Assembly: GCF_030462475.1 (NCBI RefSeq)
Contig: NZ_JASMRZ010000003.1
Location: forward strand, 211,307-275,306
Direction of reading: 5' to 3'
Source: Variovorax sp. CAN15
Lineage (GTDB): Bacteria; Pseudomonadota; Gammaproteobacteria; Burkholderiales; Burkholderiaceae_C
DNA: 64,000 nucleotides
This document shows, one piece after another, positions 8,213 to 18,060 of the stretch (position 1 is its first letter; the number at the start of each line of letters is the position of its first letter). The position numbers were made by a program, and so were the translations under genes. The notes beneath the pieces are model-generated. The model did no database searches and had not been told where the DNA came from. It saw nothing but the letters and a program-made list of their open reading frames with translations.

Positions 8213-10810
8213 ATGAGCCGACGTCGTGTCGCCGCCCCGCGTCCGCGGCGCCCGGGCGTGCCGCCCCTGCCGCTGGCCCTGCTGTCGCTGGCGCTGATCC
8301 ATGCGCACGGCGCTTCGGCCCAGACGGCTGGCAATCTCGCCGATGCTCCGCTCACGCTGAAGCGTACGCCGCAGCTCACCGAGATCCTGACGCCCGCCGA
8401 CCGCAGCCAGATGCCCAGCCTGGTGACCGGCGACCGCATCTCCGGCCGCCCCGACCTCGAGACCGTGGTCGAGGGCAACGCCACGCTGCGCCGCGGCGCG
8501 GTGTCCATCACCGCCGACCGGCTCGAGTACTACCAGCCCGACGACCGCGCCAAGGCCACCGGCAACGTGCGGGTCAACCAGGCCGGCAACGTGTACGAAG
8601 GCCCCGAGCTGCAGCTCAAGCTCGAGACCTTCGAGGGCTTCTTCAACAACGTGCGCTACAAGTTCCTCGCGAACGAGGCGCACGGCGAGGCCAAGCGCAT
8701 CGACTTCGTCGATTCCAACGTGTCGATCGCCCGCGAGGCCACCTACACCACCTGCCGCCGCGAGGACTTTCCCGGCTGGATGCCCGCCTGGCTGCTGACC
8801 GCGACCTCGATCACCACCGACACCGAGGAAAACGAGGGCGTTGCAAAGAACGCGCGCCTGAGCTTCATGGGCATCAGCACGCCGCCCATCCCGAGCGTGA
8901 GCTTCCCGCTGTCGAACGACCGCAAGAGCGGCCTGCTGCCGCCGACCATCGGCCTGGACAACACCAACGGCCTGGAGATCGCACAGCCGTACTACTGGAA
9001 CATCGCGCCCAACCGCGACGCCACGTTCACGCCGACGATCATGAGCAAGCGCGGCGTCAACTTCAGCAACGAGTTCCGCTACCTCGAGAAGCAATACAAG
9101 GGCGAGATCCGCCTCGACCTGATGGGCAGCGACCGGCTCGTGGGCGACCGCTACAACGAGCTGCGCACCAGCCAGCTCCAGCAGCTGGCGAACGGGCAGA
9201 TCACGGCCAGCAGCCTGACCAACCCGCCGAAGAACACCCGTCGCTGGGGCCTGTGGCTCACGCACCACCAGGACTTCGACGCGAAGGCGCTCGGCCTCGA
9301 TTCGCTGTCGGCCAACGTCACCATCAACCGGGTGAGCGACGACGATTACTGGCGCGACTTCACGCGCACGCCGTCGCTTGCGCAGCGCCAGCTGCCGAAC
9401 GAAGCTTCGCTGAACTGGAGCAAGGGCGACTGGAGCGGCATGGTCCGCACGCTCAAGTACCAGAACCTGCAGTACAACCTGGCGCCGATCACGCCGTCGT
9501 ACGACCGGATGCCGCAGATCACGGCCAACTACAACAAGTACGACTGGCATGGCTTCGACGTCGCGTTGAACCTCGACTACACGCGTTTCCGCGTGAACAG
9601 GCTCTCGTCGACACAGCTGGGCTACGACGTCAACCAGCAGTCGCAGCCCGACGGCGACCGCGCCATGGCGGTAGCGACGATCAGCCGGCCTTTCATCACG
9701 CCGAGCACGTACGTCATCCCGAAGCTGATCCTGAACGCGGCCTCGTACAACTACTACCTGCCGCAGTCGGACATCCCGAAGCTCACGCTCAATGGCGTGC
9801 AGTACGTCAACGGGCAGGTCTACAACCCCAGCTCACTGTATTTCTTCCCGACGTCCAGCAACCGGGTGGTGCCGACCTTCAGCCTCGACAGCGGCCTGAC
9901 CTTCGAGCGCGACACCAGCTATTTCGGCCGCGCCTTCCGCCAGACGCTGGAGCCGCGCGCGTACTACGTCTACACGCCGTATCGCAACCAGAGCATGCTG
10001 CCGAACTACGACTCGGCGGCCAACGACTTCAGCTTCGCGACCATCTACACCGAGAACGCGTTCTCGGGCGGCGACCGCATCTCCGACACCAATGCGCTCA
10101 CGCTGGGCGTGACCTCCCGCCTGATCGATCCGGACACCGGCGCCGAGGCCGCGCGCTTCGGCATCGCGCAGCGCCTGCGCTTCAGCGACCAGAAGGTCAC
10201 GCTGCCGGGCGGCACGCCGGTGACCGACCGCGCGAGCGACCTGCTGCTGGGCGCCACGATCAACTGGACGCCCAAGTGGAGCCTGGACACGCTGGTCCAG
10301 TACAACCCCGACACCCGCCGGTCGGAGCGCTCGGCCATCAGCGCGCGCTACAACCCCGAGCCGTACCACAACCTGAGCGCGGCCTTCCGCTACCAGGCGC
10401 CCAGCACCCCGACCGCGACCGACGGCAACAAGTCGATCGACGTGGGCTGGCAGTGGCCGCTCAATGACCTGTGGGGCGACAAGGGCAAGAACCTCGGCCC
10501 CGGCAAGGGCCAGGGCGGCGGACGCTGGTATGCGGTCGGCCGGCTCAACTACAGCCTGCAGGACAAGAAGCTCACCGACGGCGTGCTCGGCTTCGAGTAC
10601 GACGGCTGCTGCTGGATCGGGCGCGTGGTGATGCAGCGCATCACCACCGGCCAGGTGACGGCGAACACCCGCATCATGTTCCAGCTCGAATTCGTCGGGT
10701 TCTCCAGCATCGGCTCGAGCCCCATGCAGACGCTGCGGCAGAACATCCAGCGCTACGAACCCCTGCGCCAACCGGGCGAAGCGCCGAGCCGCTTCACCAA
10801 TTACGACTGA
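8213..10810 (+). CDS. lptD: LPS-assembly protein LptD
   Basis: An 865-residue outer-membrane beta-barrel that, with LptE, inserts lipopolysaccharide into the outer leaflet. A signal peptide covers about the first 37 residues (ending ASAQ). An OstA/LptA-like jellyroll follows (about 70-180, with GNATLRRGAVSITADRLEYY) and then a long barrel with alternating aromatic strands. I counted only three Cys in the mature protein: C181 in the N-terminal domain and the adjacent pair C799-C800 in the barrel. E. coli has four, so only one long-range disulfide seems possible here. The ATG at 8213 has GGGAGG just upstream; the frame is open further upstream but without support. It heads the lptD-surA-rsmA block. 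Confidence 0.96.
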   Translation: MSRRRVAAPRPRRPGVPPLPLALLSLALIHAHGASAQTAGNLADAPLTLKRTPQLTEILTPADRSQMPSLVTGDRISGRPDLETVVEGNATLRRGAVSITADRLEYYQPDDRAKATGNVRVNQAGNVYEGPELQLKLETFEGFFNNVRYKFLANEAHGEAKRIDFVDSNVSIAREATYTTCRREDFPGWMPAWLLTATSITTDTEENEGVAKNARLSFMGISTPPIPSVSFPLSNDRKSGLLPPTIGLDNTNGLEIAQPYYWNIAPNRDATFTPTIMSKRGVNFSNEFRYLEKQYKGEIRLDLMGSDRLVGDRYNELRTSQLQQLANGQITASSLTNPPKNTRRWGLWLTHHQDFDAKALGLDSLSANVTINRVSDDDYWRDFTRTPSLAQRQLPNEASLNWSKGDWSGMVRTLKYQNLQYNLAPITPSYDRMPQITANYNKYDWHGFDVALNLDYTRFRVNRLSSTQLGYDVNQQSQPDGDRAMAVATISRPFITPSTYVIPKLILNAASYNYYLPQSDIPKLTLNGVQYVNGQVYNPSSLYFFPTSSNRVVPTFSLDSGLTFERDTSYFGRAFRQTLEPRAYYVYTPYRNQSMLPNYDSAANDFSFATIYTENAFSGGDRISDTNALTLGVTSRLIDPDTGAEAARFGIAQRLRFSDQKVTLPGGTPVTDRASDLLLGATINWTPKWSLDTLVQYNPDTRRSERSAISARYNPEPYHNLSAAFRYQAPSTPTATDGNKSIDVGWQWPLNDLWGDKGKNLGPGKGQGGGRWYAVGRLNYSLQDKKLTDGVLGFEYDGCCWIGRVVMQRITTGQVTANTRIMFQLEFVGFSSIGSSPMQTLRQNIQRYEPLRQPGEAPSRFTNYD

Positions 10811-10831
10811 GACGACTGACTGAGCGACGCC

Positions 10832-12238
10832 ATGAAATACATCCGTTCCATCATCACCATGAGCTGCCTCGCGGCCATCGCCGCCACGGCGGGTGCTCAG
10901 GGCTATCGTCCCGGTACCGGCATCACGGACATCATGCGCGCCGGCCCGCGCCTGGGCCCTCCGGCGGCCCGTGCGCCCGCCGCGCCCTCCGCAGCGCCGG
11001 TGCAGCGCTCGGCCGAATACATCGTCGCGCTGGTCAACTCCGAGCCGATCACCAACACCGACGTGCAGTCGCGCGTGACGCGGCTCATCAAGGAGAACCC
11101 CGACGCCGAGCGCGTGCCCCGCGGCGAGCTTACGCGGCTCGTGCTGGAGCGGTTGATCACCGAGCGCGCGCAGCTGCAGCTCGCGAAGGAAAACGGCATC
11201 AAGGTCGACGAGGTGGCGATCGACCAGGCCGAGCAGACCGTGGCGCGGCAGAACGAGATCAGCCTCGTCGAGCTGCGCCGCCGCGTGGCCGCCGAAGGCA
11301 TCGCGCAGCAGGACTTCCGCAACGATCTGCGCGACCAGCTGCTGCTCACGCGCCTGCGCGACCGCGAAGTCGAATCGAAGGTCAAGGTCAGCGACGCCGA
11401 GGCCGATGAATACCTGCGCGACCAGCGTAACCAGTCCGTGAAGAACGTGGCGCTGGAGAACCTCAACCTCGCGCAGGTGCTGGTGGCCGTTCCCGAGAAC
11501 GCCACCGACGCGCAGGTGGCCGCCGCGCAGAAGAAGGCGCAGGACATCGCCCAGCGCGCCCGCTCCGGCGAAGACTTCGCCAAGCTCGTGCGCGAGAACT
11601 CCGACTCGCCCGATCGCGCCAACGGCGGCGCCATCGGCATGCGCAGCGCCGACCGCTATCCGTCGCTGTTCGTCGAGGCCACGCAGTCGACCGCCGTGAA
11701 CGGCATCGCCGGGCCGGTGCGTTCCAGCGCCGGCTTCCATGTGCTCAAGGTGCTGGCCAAGGCCCAGATCGGTTCGGGCGACGCCACCGTCACCCAGACG
11801 CAGGTACGCCACATCCTGCTGCTCAATGATCCCAAGCGCACCACGGCGCAGGCGGTCGCGCAGCTGGCCGAATTCAAGCGCCGCATCCAGGCCGGCACGG
11901 CCGACTTCGCCAGCCTTGCGCGCGACAACTCGCAGGACGGCAGCGCCAAGCAGGGCGGCGATCTCGGCTGGTCGCGCCCCGGCCAGTTCGTGCCCGAGTT
12001 CGAGGAAGCCATGGATCGGCTTTCGCCGGGCCAGATCAGCGACCCGGTGGTCTCGCGCTTCGGCGTGCACCTGATCCAGGTGGTCGGCCGTCGCGATTCC
12101 AAGCTCAGCCAGTCGGAGCAGCGCGAAGCCGCGCGCGCCGCGCTGCGCGAGCAGCGCGTCGAAGAAGCCTTCACCACCTGGGTGCAGGAAGTGCGCGCGC
12201 GCGCCTACGTCGAATACCGCGACCCACCGCAATCCTGA
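10832..12238 (+). CDS. surA: Periplasmic chaperone/peptidyl-prolyl isomerase SurA
   Basis: A 468-residue periplasmic protein with a signal peptide (about residues 1-22, ending AGAQ). A SurA N-terminal chaperone domain (about 60-200) is followed by two parvulin domains, roughly 205-313 (ending [10 protein letters not shown]) and 322-432 (QVRHILL ... [12 protein letters not shown]). A helical tail then closes the protein. SurA escorts unfolded outer-membrane proteins, LptD among them, to the BAM machine, so the adjacency to lptD is functional as well as conserved. It begins 21 bases after the lptD stop. The length is slightly above E. coli SurA (428), mainly from a Pro/Ala-rich segment after the signal peptide. 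Confidence 0.96.
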   Translation: MKYIRSIITMSCLAAIAATAGAQGYRPGTGITDIMRAGPRLGPPAARAPAAPSAAPVQRSAEYIVALVNSEPITNTDVQSRVTRLIKENPDAERVPRGELTRLVLERLITERAQLQLAKENGIKVDEVAIDQAEQTVARQNEISLVELRRRVAAEGIAQQDFRNDLRDQLLLTRLRDREVESKVKVSDAEADEYLRDQRNQSVKNVALENLNLAQVLVAVPENATDAQVAAAQKKAQDIAQRARSGEDFAKLVRENSDSPDRANGGAIGMRSADRYPSLFVEATQSTAVNGIAGPVRSSAGFHVLKVLAKAQIGSGDATVTQTQVRHILLLNDPKRTTAQAVAQLAEFKRRIQAGTADFASLARDNSQDGSAKQGGDLGWSRPGQFVPEFEEAMDRLSPGQISDPVVSRFGVHLIQVVGRRDSKLSQSEQREAARAALREQRVEEAFTTWVQEVRARAYVEYRDPPQS

Positions 12239-12242
12239 GCTG

Positions 12243-13013
12243 ATGGCGCAGCACATCGCGAGGAAGCGGTTCGGGCAGCACTTCCTGTCCGACGGCGGGA
12301 TCATCGATTCGATCGTGCGCGAGATCGCGCCGCAGCCCGGCGATGCCATGGTCGAGATCGGCCCGGGGCTCGCAGCGCTGACGCAGCCGCTGGTGGAGCG
12401 GCTGGGCCGCCTCACCGTGATCGAGCTCGACCGTGACCTGGCCAAGCGCCTGCGCGAGCATCCTCAGCTGGACGTGATCGAGTCGGACGTACTCAAGGTC
12501 GACTTCGCCGAGCTGGCCGCGAGGTTTCCTGCCGGCAAACCGCTGCGCGTGGTGGGCAATCTGCCCTACAACATCTCCACGCCCATCCTGTTCCATCTGC
12601 TGGGCTATGCCCATCTGGTCGCCGACCAGCATTTCATGCTGCAGAAGGAAGTGATCGACCGCATGGTGGCGAGCCCCGCCACCTCCGACTACAGCCGCCT
12701 GAGCGTGATGCTGCAGTGGCGCTACGAGATGGAGAACGTGCTGTTCGTGCCGCCCGAGAGCTTCGACCCGCCGCCGCGCGTGGACAGCGCCGTGGTGCGG
12801 ATGGTGCCGCTGGCGACGCCGCCGGCCGTCGACGAGAAGCGCCTGGGCGAGATCGTGCAGGTCGCCTTCAGCCAGCGCCGCAAGCTGCTGCGCCACACGC
12901 TGGGCAAGTGGCTCCAGGAGCATGGCTTTTCCGGCGACTTCGACACCCAGAGGCGGGCCGAGGAAGTGCCGGTGGCCGACTACGTGGCGCTGGCCCAGGC
13001 CGTGCCCCAATGA
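12243..13013 (+). CDS. rsmA: 16S rRNA dimethyladenosine transferase RsmA (KsgA)
   Basis: A 256-residue SAM-dependent methyltransferase that dimethylates A1518 and A1519 of 16S rRNA, a late quality step in 30S assembly. Seen are the N-terminal [10 protein letters not shown], the SAM-binding [11 protein letters not shown] and the catalytic NLPYNIS. It starts 4 bases after the surA stop, so it is very probably in the lptD-surA operon. In many proteobacteria pdxA sits between surA and rsmA; here it is absent. The gene ends in a strong terminator. Confidence 0.97.
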   Translation: MAQHIARKRFGQHFLSDGGIIDSIVREIAPQPGDAMVEIGPGLAALTQPLVERLGRLTVIELDRDLAKRLREHPQLDVIESDVLKVDFAELAARFPAGKPLRVVGNLPYNISTPILFHLLGYAHLVADQHFMLQKEVIDRMVASPATSDYSRLSVMLQWRYEMENVLFVPPESFDPPPRVDSAVVRMVPLATPPAVDEKRLGEIVQVAFSQRRKLLRHTLGKWLQEHGFSGDFDTQRRAEEVPVADYVALAQAVPQ

Positions 13014-13040
13014 AAAAAGCGCGCCGAGGGCGCGCTTTTT
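13013..13040. terminator. Bidirectional terminator between rsmA and the RNase/barstar operon
   Basis: A-run, GCGCGCC, short loop, GGCGCGC, T-run. The stem starts at the rsmA stop codon. The A-run serves as a T-run for the minus strand, so it can end both the lptD operon and the convergent RNase-barstar transcript. Confidence 0.88.
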
Positions 13041-13078
13041 CATGTTTGCCGGCAAGCTTGCCGGCTTCTTTCTTCTCG

Positions 13079-13315
13079 TCAGGCGGCGGCGAGCCAGTAA
13101 CCCGCGTTGAAGGGGCTGCTCATGCGCAGCGCCAGCGGCGACACGTCGACCAGCTTGTCGGTCGGCATCTTTTCGCCGGCCGGTTCGGCGGCAGCAGCAG
13201 CTGCCGCGGTGTTCACTTCGATGCCATCGAGGGTTTCAACGTTCGGTTGAGCCTCGTTCGCCCGTTCTGCTTGGCTGGTGGATGCAGAACGGGCTACAGA
13301 AAAGAATAGAAGCAC
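13079..13315 (-). CDS. Putative small protein downstream of barstar (uncertain)
   Basis: A possible 78-codon gene reading from GTG at 13315, which overlaps the barstar end by 22 bases. The first 25 codons use atypical codons and run through a perfect hairpin, so the true start may be later. From about residue 30 onward codon use is strongly GC-ending like real genes here, with an Ala-rich stretch and then a tail that ends SSPFNAGYWLAAA. No family recognised. It could be a remnant of a longer gene. Confidence 0.35.
   Translation of the reverse strand: MLLFFSVARSASTSQAERANEAQPNVETLDGIEVNTAAAAAAAEPAGEKMPTDKLVDVSPLALRMSSPFNAGYWLAAA
13260..13294. repeat. Perfect 11-bp inverted repeat directly after the barstar stop
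   Basis: GCCCGTTCTGC and GCAGAACGGGC are separated by 13 bases. The right arm ends in the barstar TAG stop codon. On the barstar transcript this forms a stable hairpin but has no U-run after it, so it may be a 3'-end stabiliser, an attenuator or a weak terminator. Confidence 0.6.
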
Positions 13316-13773
13316 CGGAAAGGGACCTTGCGGTCGCCCCAGTAGTCCGAGGCGTCGCGGAAGATGTCGAGCAGCTGCTCGCGGGCTTCCTTGTCGAACT
13401 TGGCATTGGCAGGAATCTGTTCCAGCACGATGACGAAACCCGGCTGCGGGCCCGATTTATGCAACGGGTCGGTCATGCAGTCGTACAGCGCATCGAAGTT
13501 CTTCCCGAAGTGGGACGGGAACGTGAACTGCTGGGCGATCAGGTCGAGCACGTCCTGCTTGGTCTGGGCGTTGCCCAGGTTGGCGTACAGGAAGTGCTGG
13601 CCGGCCGCATTGGCGGCGTCCTGCAGGTCGTTCACGCGGAACGCGCGGATCGATTGCACGATGTTCGGGCGTACGGCACGAAGGGATAAGGTCATCTCCG
13701 CTGGTCTTTCCATAGTCATCATCATTTCTTCGGGGCGCTTCGAGGCGCCGCTCAGGTCGTTTTCATCGCTCAT
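13294..13773 (-). CDS. Barstar family ribonuclease inhibitor
   Basis: A 159-residue cytoplasmic protein. The central part matches barstar: an N-terminal strand-helix, then FPSHFGKNFDALYDCMTD, the helix that plugs the barnase active site, and a C-terminal hydrophobic strand (FVIVLEQI). The first 30 residues are Met-rich and poorly conserved in appearance, so the biological start may be one of the internal Mets. The start ATG overlaps the stop of the RNase gene as ATGA. It should bind and silence any RNase that fails to be exported. Confidence 0.88.
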   Translation of the reverse strand: MSDENDLSGASKRPEEMMMTMERPAEMTLSLRAVRPNIVQSIRAFRVNDLQDAANAAGQHFLYANLGNAQTKQDVLDLIAQQFTFPSHFGKNFDALYDCMTDPLHKSGPQPGFVIVLEQIPANAKFDKEAREQLLDIFRDASDYWGDRKVPFRCFYSFL

Positions 13774-14183
13774 GGCGCAATCCGTCTGAAACTCGCGTAA
13801 TGGTCCGCGGTGTACCAGCAGGCCTCGGGTGCGGTGCGCTGCTCGCCGCCACAGACGATCCGTTGTGCGCCGCGGTTGCGCGAGCCGGGCGTCGTTACCG
13901 TGTATTCACGGTAGTGGCCCCGGCGGGCCGGTGGCAACAGACGCTCGCGATTGCCGAACACCGTGCCGTCCTTGTCATACCGGAAGGGGCCGCCATTGAG
14001 GATGGCCTGGTAGGTCCGCCGGCCCTGCACCGGCAGATCGGTCAGCGCAATGGTTTCCTCGGTGGACGTTTTCCCGGCGCCGAACCATCCGCGAGCCTCG
14101 GCCCCCGTCGTCAACGCCACCAGCATCAGACTGGTGAGCGCAAACTTTGTGACAGAGGACGTGATCGAGGCGTAAGCCGCCAT
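13770..14183 (-). CDS. Secreted guanyl-specific ribonuclease (T1/barnase family)
   Basis: A 137-residue protein: a Sec signal peptide (about 1-30, cut near AEA) and a compact microbial RNase domain. Family residues visible are GGPFRYDKDGTVFGNRE (guanine-recognition segment, E80), YREYTV (catalytic E93), RGAQRIV (R108) and ADHY (H128). Cys111 and Cys122 could form a disulfide after export. This family cleaves single-stranded RNA after G by transesterification. It is followed, with ATGA overlap, by its presumed inhibitor. The ATG at 14183 is preferred over an upstream TTG at 14195; neither has a good ribosome site. Confidence 0.9.
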   Translation of the reverse strand: MAAYASITSSVTKFALTSLMLVALTTGAEARGWFGAGKTSTEETIALTDLPVQGRRTYQAILNGGPFRYDKDGTVFGNRERLLPPARRGHYREYTVTTPGSRNRGAQRIVCGGEQRTAPEACWYTADHYASFRRIAP

Positions 14184-14276
14184 GGGGCACCACAAGAAAA
14201 GAGCGGGGGGTCGAATCGGCGATCAACGTCGGGGTTAACCCGCAAATTCAAGCCCGCGAGTGTGCACCACGCTGGC

Positions 14277-14314
14277 GAAAATAGCAAGCGACTGCCCAAA
14301 GTTTGAGCAGTCGC
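14277..14314 (-). terminator. Probable terminator after maeB
   Basis: An 8-bp perfect stem GCGACTGC/GCAGTCGC with an 11-base loop lies about 50 bases past the maeB stop. On the minus strand it is followed by TTGCTATTTTCG, a moderately T-rich tail. Confidence 0.6.
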
Positions 14315-14363
14315 GAGGGTATCGAATGGCTTTTCAAGTTGGCGGCCACTCTCGCCAGAGGGC

Positions 14364-16712
14364 TTATCTCTCGGCGTTTGCGTCGGCCACTGTCAAGGCT
14401 GTCATGTTCACGATGCGCCGAACAGTCGCGCTTGCCGTGAGAATGTGCACAGGTTTGGCCGCACCGAGCAGAACGGGGCCGATCGCGATGTTGCCGCCCG
14501 CCGCCGTCTTGAGCAGGTTGTAGGAAATGTTGGCCGCGTCGATGTTCGGGAAAACCAGCAGATTGGCGTCGCCCGCCAGCGCGCTGTGCGGCATGACGAC
14601 CGCGCGCTGCTTGCTGTCGAGCGCCACGTCGCCGTGCATTTCGCCGTCCACCTCGAGCCAGGGCGCCTGCACGCGCAGCAGGTCGAGCGTCTTGCGCATC
14701 TTGATGGCGCTGGGCTCGTTGCTGGTGCCGAAGTTGGAGTGCGACAGCAGCGCCGCCTTCGGCTTGAGGCCGAAGCGCATCATTTCCTCGGCTGCCATCG
14801 TGGTGATCTCGGCCAGTTCCTCGGGCGAGGGGTCGTAGTTGACGTGCGTGTCGACCAGGAACACCTGGCGGTCGGGCAGCAGCAGGCCGTTCATGCAGGC
14901 GTACACGGGCACGTCCTGCGGGGTGCTTTCGCAGCCGCCGGGTCGCTTGCCGATCACCTGGTCGATGTAGTGCAGGTGGTTGGCGGTGGTGCCCCAGGTG
15001 CCGCAGATCAGGCCGTCGACCTCGCCCTTGTGCAGCAGCATCGAGCCGATCAGCGTCAGGCGCCGGCGCATCTCGATCTTGGCGACCTGCACCGTCACGC
15101 CCTTGCGCTCGGTCATGCGGTGGTAGGTCTGCCAGAACTCGCGGTAGCGGTGGTCCTGCTCGACGTTGACCACGTCGTAGTCCAGCTCTTCCTTCAGGCG
15201 CAGGCCGAATTTCTCGATGCGCTGGGCGATGATGGCCGGGCGGCCGATCAGCGTCGGGCGCGCGACGCCTTCGTCCACCACGATCTGGGCGGCGCGCAGC
15301 ACGCGCTCTTCCTCGCCTTCCGAATAGGCCACGCGCTTCTTGCTCGAGCGCCTGGCGGCGTCGAAGATCGGCTTCATCGTGGTGCCCGATGCGTAGACGA
15401 AGCTCTGCAGCTTGTCGCGGTAGGCGTCCATGTCCTTGATGGGGCGCTGCGCCACGCCGCTTTCCTCGGCCGCCTTGGCCACGGCCGGCGCGATCTTCAT
15501 CATGAGGCGCGGGTCGAAGGGCTTCGGAATCAGGTATTCGGGGCCGAATGACAGCTTTTCACCGACGTAGGCGGCGGCCACGCGCTCGCTCTGCTCGGCC
15601 TGCGCCAGGTCGGCGATGGCGTGCACCGCGGCGATCTCCATCTCGTCGGTGATCGTCGTCGCGCCGCAATCCAGCGCGCCGCGGAAGATGTACGGGAAGC
15701 ACAGGACGTTGTTGACCTGGTTCGGGTAGTCGGTACGGCCGGTTGCCATGATCACGTCGTCGCGCACCGCGTGGGCGTCCTCGGGCGCGATCTCGGGGTT
15801 GGGGTTGGCCAGCGCGAAGATCACCGGGCGCTTTGCCATCTTCGCCACCATGGCGGGCTTGAGCACGCCGCCGGCCGACAGGCCCAGGAACACGTCGGCG
15901 CCCTCGATCACCTCGCCGAGCGTGCGCGCGTCTGTCTTCTGCATGTACTGGCGCTTGTCGTCGTCCATCAGCTCGGTACGGCCTTCGTAGACTACGCCGG
16001 CGAGGTCGGTGACGAACACGTTCTCGCGCTTCAGGCCCACCTTGAGCAGCAGGTTCAGGCACGCCAGCGCCGCGGCGCCCGCGCCCGAGGCGACCAGCTT
16101 GACCTCCTCGATCTTCTTGCCGGCCACCTTCAAGCCGTTGACCATGGCGGCCGCCACCGTGATGGCCGTGCCGTGCTGGTCGTCGTGGAAGACCGGGATC
16201 TTCATGCGCTTGCGCAGCTCGCGCTCGACGTAGAAGCAGTCGGGCGCCTTGATGTCTTCCAGGTTGACCGCGCCGAAGGTGGGCTCCAGCGAGGCGATGA
16301 TGTCCACCAGCTTGGCCGGGTCCTTCTCGTCGATCTCGATGTCGAACACGTCGACGCCCGCGAACTTCTTGAAGAGCACGCCCTTGCCCTCCATCACCGG
16401 CTTGGAGGCCAGCGGGCCGATGTCGCCCAGGCCCAGCACGGCAGTGCCGTTGCTGATGACGGCCACCAGGTTGCCGCGGGAGGTGTACTTGAAGGCGTTG
16501 GCCGGGTCCTTGACGATCTCCTCGCAGGGAGCCGCCACGCCGGGCGAGTAGGCCAGCGACAGGTCGCGCTGGTTGACCATCTGCTTCGTCGCCGCGATGG
16601 CGATCTTGCCGGGAACGGGAAACTCGTGGTACTCGAGGGCGGCACGGCGCAGTTCTGCGCGCTTGTCTTCGGGCGTGGGAGTCGATGAGGTCGAGGGGGT
16701 CGAATCTGACAT
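14364..16712 (-). CDS. maeB: NADP-dependent malic enzyme with C-terminal phosphotransacetylase-like domain (MaeB)
   Basis: A 782-residue cytoplasmic enzyme that oxidatively decarboxylates malate to pyruvate with NADPH formation. The N-terminal half (about 20-430) is the malic enzyme domain, with VPGKIAI, GLGDIGP and the nucleotide-binding [11 protein letters not shown]. The C-terminal half (about 440-780) is a phosphate acetyltransferase-like domain. In MaeB enzymes that domain is not catalytic but senses acetyl-CoA. Length fits MaeB (about 760). I start at the ATG at 16712, which has AGGAGC upstream; a frame extension of 19 codons has no such site. It is a single-gene unit. Confidence 0.96.
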   Translation of the reverse strand: MSDSTPSTSSTPTPEDKRAELRRAALEYHEFPVPGKIAIAATKQMVNQRDLSLAYSPGVAAPCEEIVKDPANAFKYTSRGNLVAVISNGTAVLGLGDIGPLASKPVMEGKGVLFKKFAGVDVFDIEIDEKDPAKLVDIIASLEPTFGAVNLEDIKAPDCFYVERELRKRMKIPVFHDDQHGTAITVAAAMVNGLKVAGKKIEEVKLVASGAGAAALACLNLLLKVGLKRENVFVTDLAGVVYEGRTELMDDDKRQYMQKTDARTLGEVIEGADVFLGLSAGGVLKPAMVAKMAKRPVIFALANPNPEIAPEDAHAVRDDVIMATGRTDYPNQVNNVLCFPYIFRGALDCGATTITDEMEIAAVHAIADLAQAEQSERVAAAYVGEKLSFGPEYLIPKPFDPRLMMKIAPAVAKAAEESGVAQRPIKDMDAYRDKLQSFVYASGTTMKPIFDAARRSSKKRVAYSEGEEERVLRAAQIVVDEGVARPTLIGRPAIIAQRIEKFGLRLKEELDYDVVNVEQDHRYREFWQTYHRMTERKGVTVQVAKIEMRRRLTLIGSMLLHKGEVDGLICGTWGTTANHLHYIDQVIGKRPGGCESTPQDVPVYACMNGLLLPDRQVFLVDTHVNYDPSPEELAEITTMAAEEMMRFGLKPKAALLSHSNFGTSNEPSAIKMRKTLDLLRVQAPWLEVDGEMHGDVALDSKQRAVVMPHSALAGDANLLVFPNIDAANISYNLLKTAAGGNIAIGPVLLGAAKPVHILTASATVRRIVNMTALTVADANAER

Positions 16713-16886
16713 GTGCCGTAGCTCCTGGTGGCGCTTCTTCTGGGGGCGCCGATTGTAGACCTCGCGCATGACGCCCTAGGCCGCATGGCCAGGGGCGCCA
16801 TGACCAATAGCACGGGTGCCAATTCAGGTCCATGTGGCAATATCCGCGATCCGGACAAAACCCGAAAAACCTGACGAGGAGCGACC

Positions 16887-17936
16887 ATGGCCCTGATGGA
16901 TTTCATCAAGAAGCAGTTCATCGACATCATCCAGTGGACCGAGACCGGCGACGGCACGCTGGCCTGGCGCTTCCCGATGGCGGAGATGGAAATCCAGAAC
17001 GGCGCCTCGCTCACGGTGCGCGAATCGCAGGTCGCCGTCTTCGTCAACGAAGGCAAGGTGGCCGACGTGTTCGGCCCCGGCATGTACAAGCTCACGACGC
17101 AGACGCTGCCCGTGCTCACGTACCTGAAGAACTGGGACAAGCTCTTCGAATCGCCCTTCAAGAGCGACGTCTACTTCTTCAGCACCCGCCAGCAGGTCGA
17201 CCAGAAGTGGGGCACGCCCCAGCCGATCACCATCCGCGACAAGGACTTCGGCGCCGTGCGTCTGCGCGCCTTCGGCAACTACTCCTTCCGCATCGGCGAC
17301 GCCAAGGCCTTCCACACCGAGATCTCCGGCACGCGCGACATCTATTCCGTGGCCGACCTCGACGGCCAGCTGCGCGGCCTGGTGCTGCAGAACATCAGCA
17401 ACGCCATCGCTTCCAGCGGCGTGCCCTTCCTCGATCTCGCGGCCAACCAGATCCAGTTCGCGCAGGCGCTCGCCGCCCAGCTGGTGCCCGAGTTCGAGAA
17501 GATCGGCATCAAGCTCGAGAACATCACTGTCCAGAACGTCTCGCTGCCCGAAGAACTCCAGAAGATCCTCGACCAGAAGATCGGCATGGGCATGGTCGGC
17601 AACGACATGGGCAAGTTCATGCAGTACCAGACGGCGCAAGCGATTCCGAAGTTCGCCGAGGGCGCGGCCGGCGGCGGCGGCATCGCGGGCGACGCGATGG
17701 GCCTGGGCGCCGGCGTGGCGCTCGGCCAGGTGCTGGCGCAGAACCTCGCGCAGGGCCTGAGCCCCAATGCCGCGGCGGCCGCCGCGGCACAGCAGCAGCA
17801 ACCGGCGGTGGCCGTGGTGAGCGCCGCAGACGTGATGACCACGCTCGAGAAGCTCGGCGAACTCAAGACCAAGGGCATCCTCACCCAGGAAGAGTTCGAC
17901 GCCAAGAAGGCCGAACTGCTCAAGAAACTGGTCTAA
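16887..17936 (+). CDS. SPFH domain protein with C-terminal SHOCT segment (YdjI-like)
   Basis: A 349-residue protein without a signal peptide. An SPFH/band-7 type core spans about residues 30-240. A Gly/Ala-rich linker with a run of Ala and Gln (about 255-310) follows, and then a short SHOCT motif (about 318-349, LGELKTKGILTQEEFDAKKAELL). Such proteins (YdjI-like, often labelled virion core protein) are predicted to oligomerise on the inner face of the membrane and are known from PspA-type envelope-stress loci. A GAGGAG site precedes the ATG. It is the first gene of the membrane-polyamine cluster; 124 bases filled by a repeat element separate it from the next gene. Confidence 0.85.
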   Translation: MALMDFIKKQFIDIIQWTETGDGTLAWRFPMAEMEIQNGASLTVRESQVAVFVNEGKVADVFGPGMYKLTTQTLPVLTYLKNWDKLFESPFKSDVYFFSTRQQVDQKWGTPQPITIRDKDFGAVRLRAFGNYSFRIGDAKAFHTEISGTRDIYSVADLDGQLRGLVLQNISNAIASSGVPFLDLAANQIQFAQALAAQLVPEFEKIGIKLENITVQNVSLPEELQKILDQKIGMGMVGNDMGKFMQYQTAQAIPKFAEGAAGGGGIAGDAMGLGAGVALGQVLAQNLAQGLSPNAAAAAAAQQQQPAVAVVSAADVMTTLEKLGELKTKGILTQEEFDAKKAELLKKLV

Positions 17937-17940
17937 CCCC

Positions 17941-18022
17941 CAGGCTTCGCGCACTTCGTGTCGCTTCTCCTCCCCCCTTGCAGGGGGCGATACCAGCGGC
18001 CCGGCATAGCCGGTTCCGCGGT
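17941..18022. repeat. Intergenic repeat family 1, copy 1
   Basis: GCGCACTTCGTGTCGCTTC, then a CCCCC-TTGC-AGGGGG hairpin, then AGCGGCCCGGCATAGCCGG and TTCCGCGGT. The same order of blocks recurs at 21476-21558. Two nested palindromes give it strong RNA hairpin potential. It fills the gap between the SPFH and DUF4178 genes. Confidence 0.85.
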
Positions 18023-18060
18023 ATCTCCCGCCTCGTTCGTCGTGTCTTCAGCTGCGTGCC

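Noticed and set aside
9833..12445. 870-codon minus-strand frame opposite lptD and surA
   Set aside because: Shadow frame produced by high GC; lptD and surA are unmistakable.
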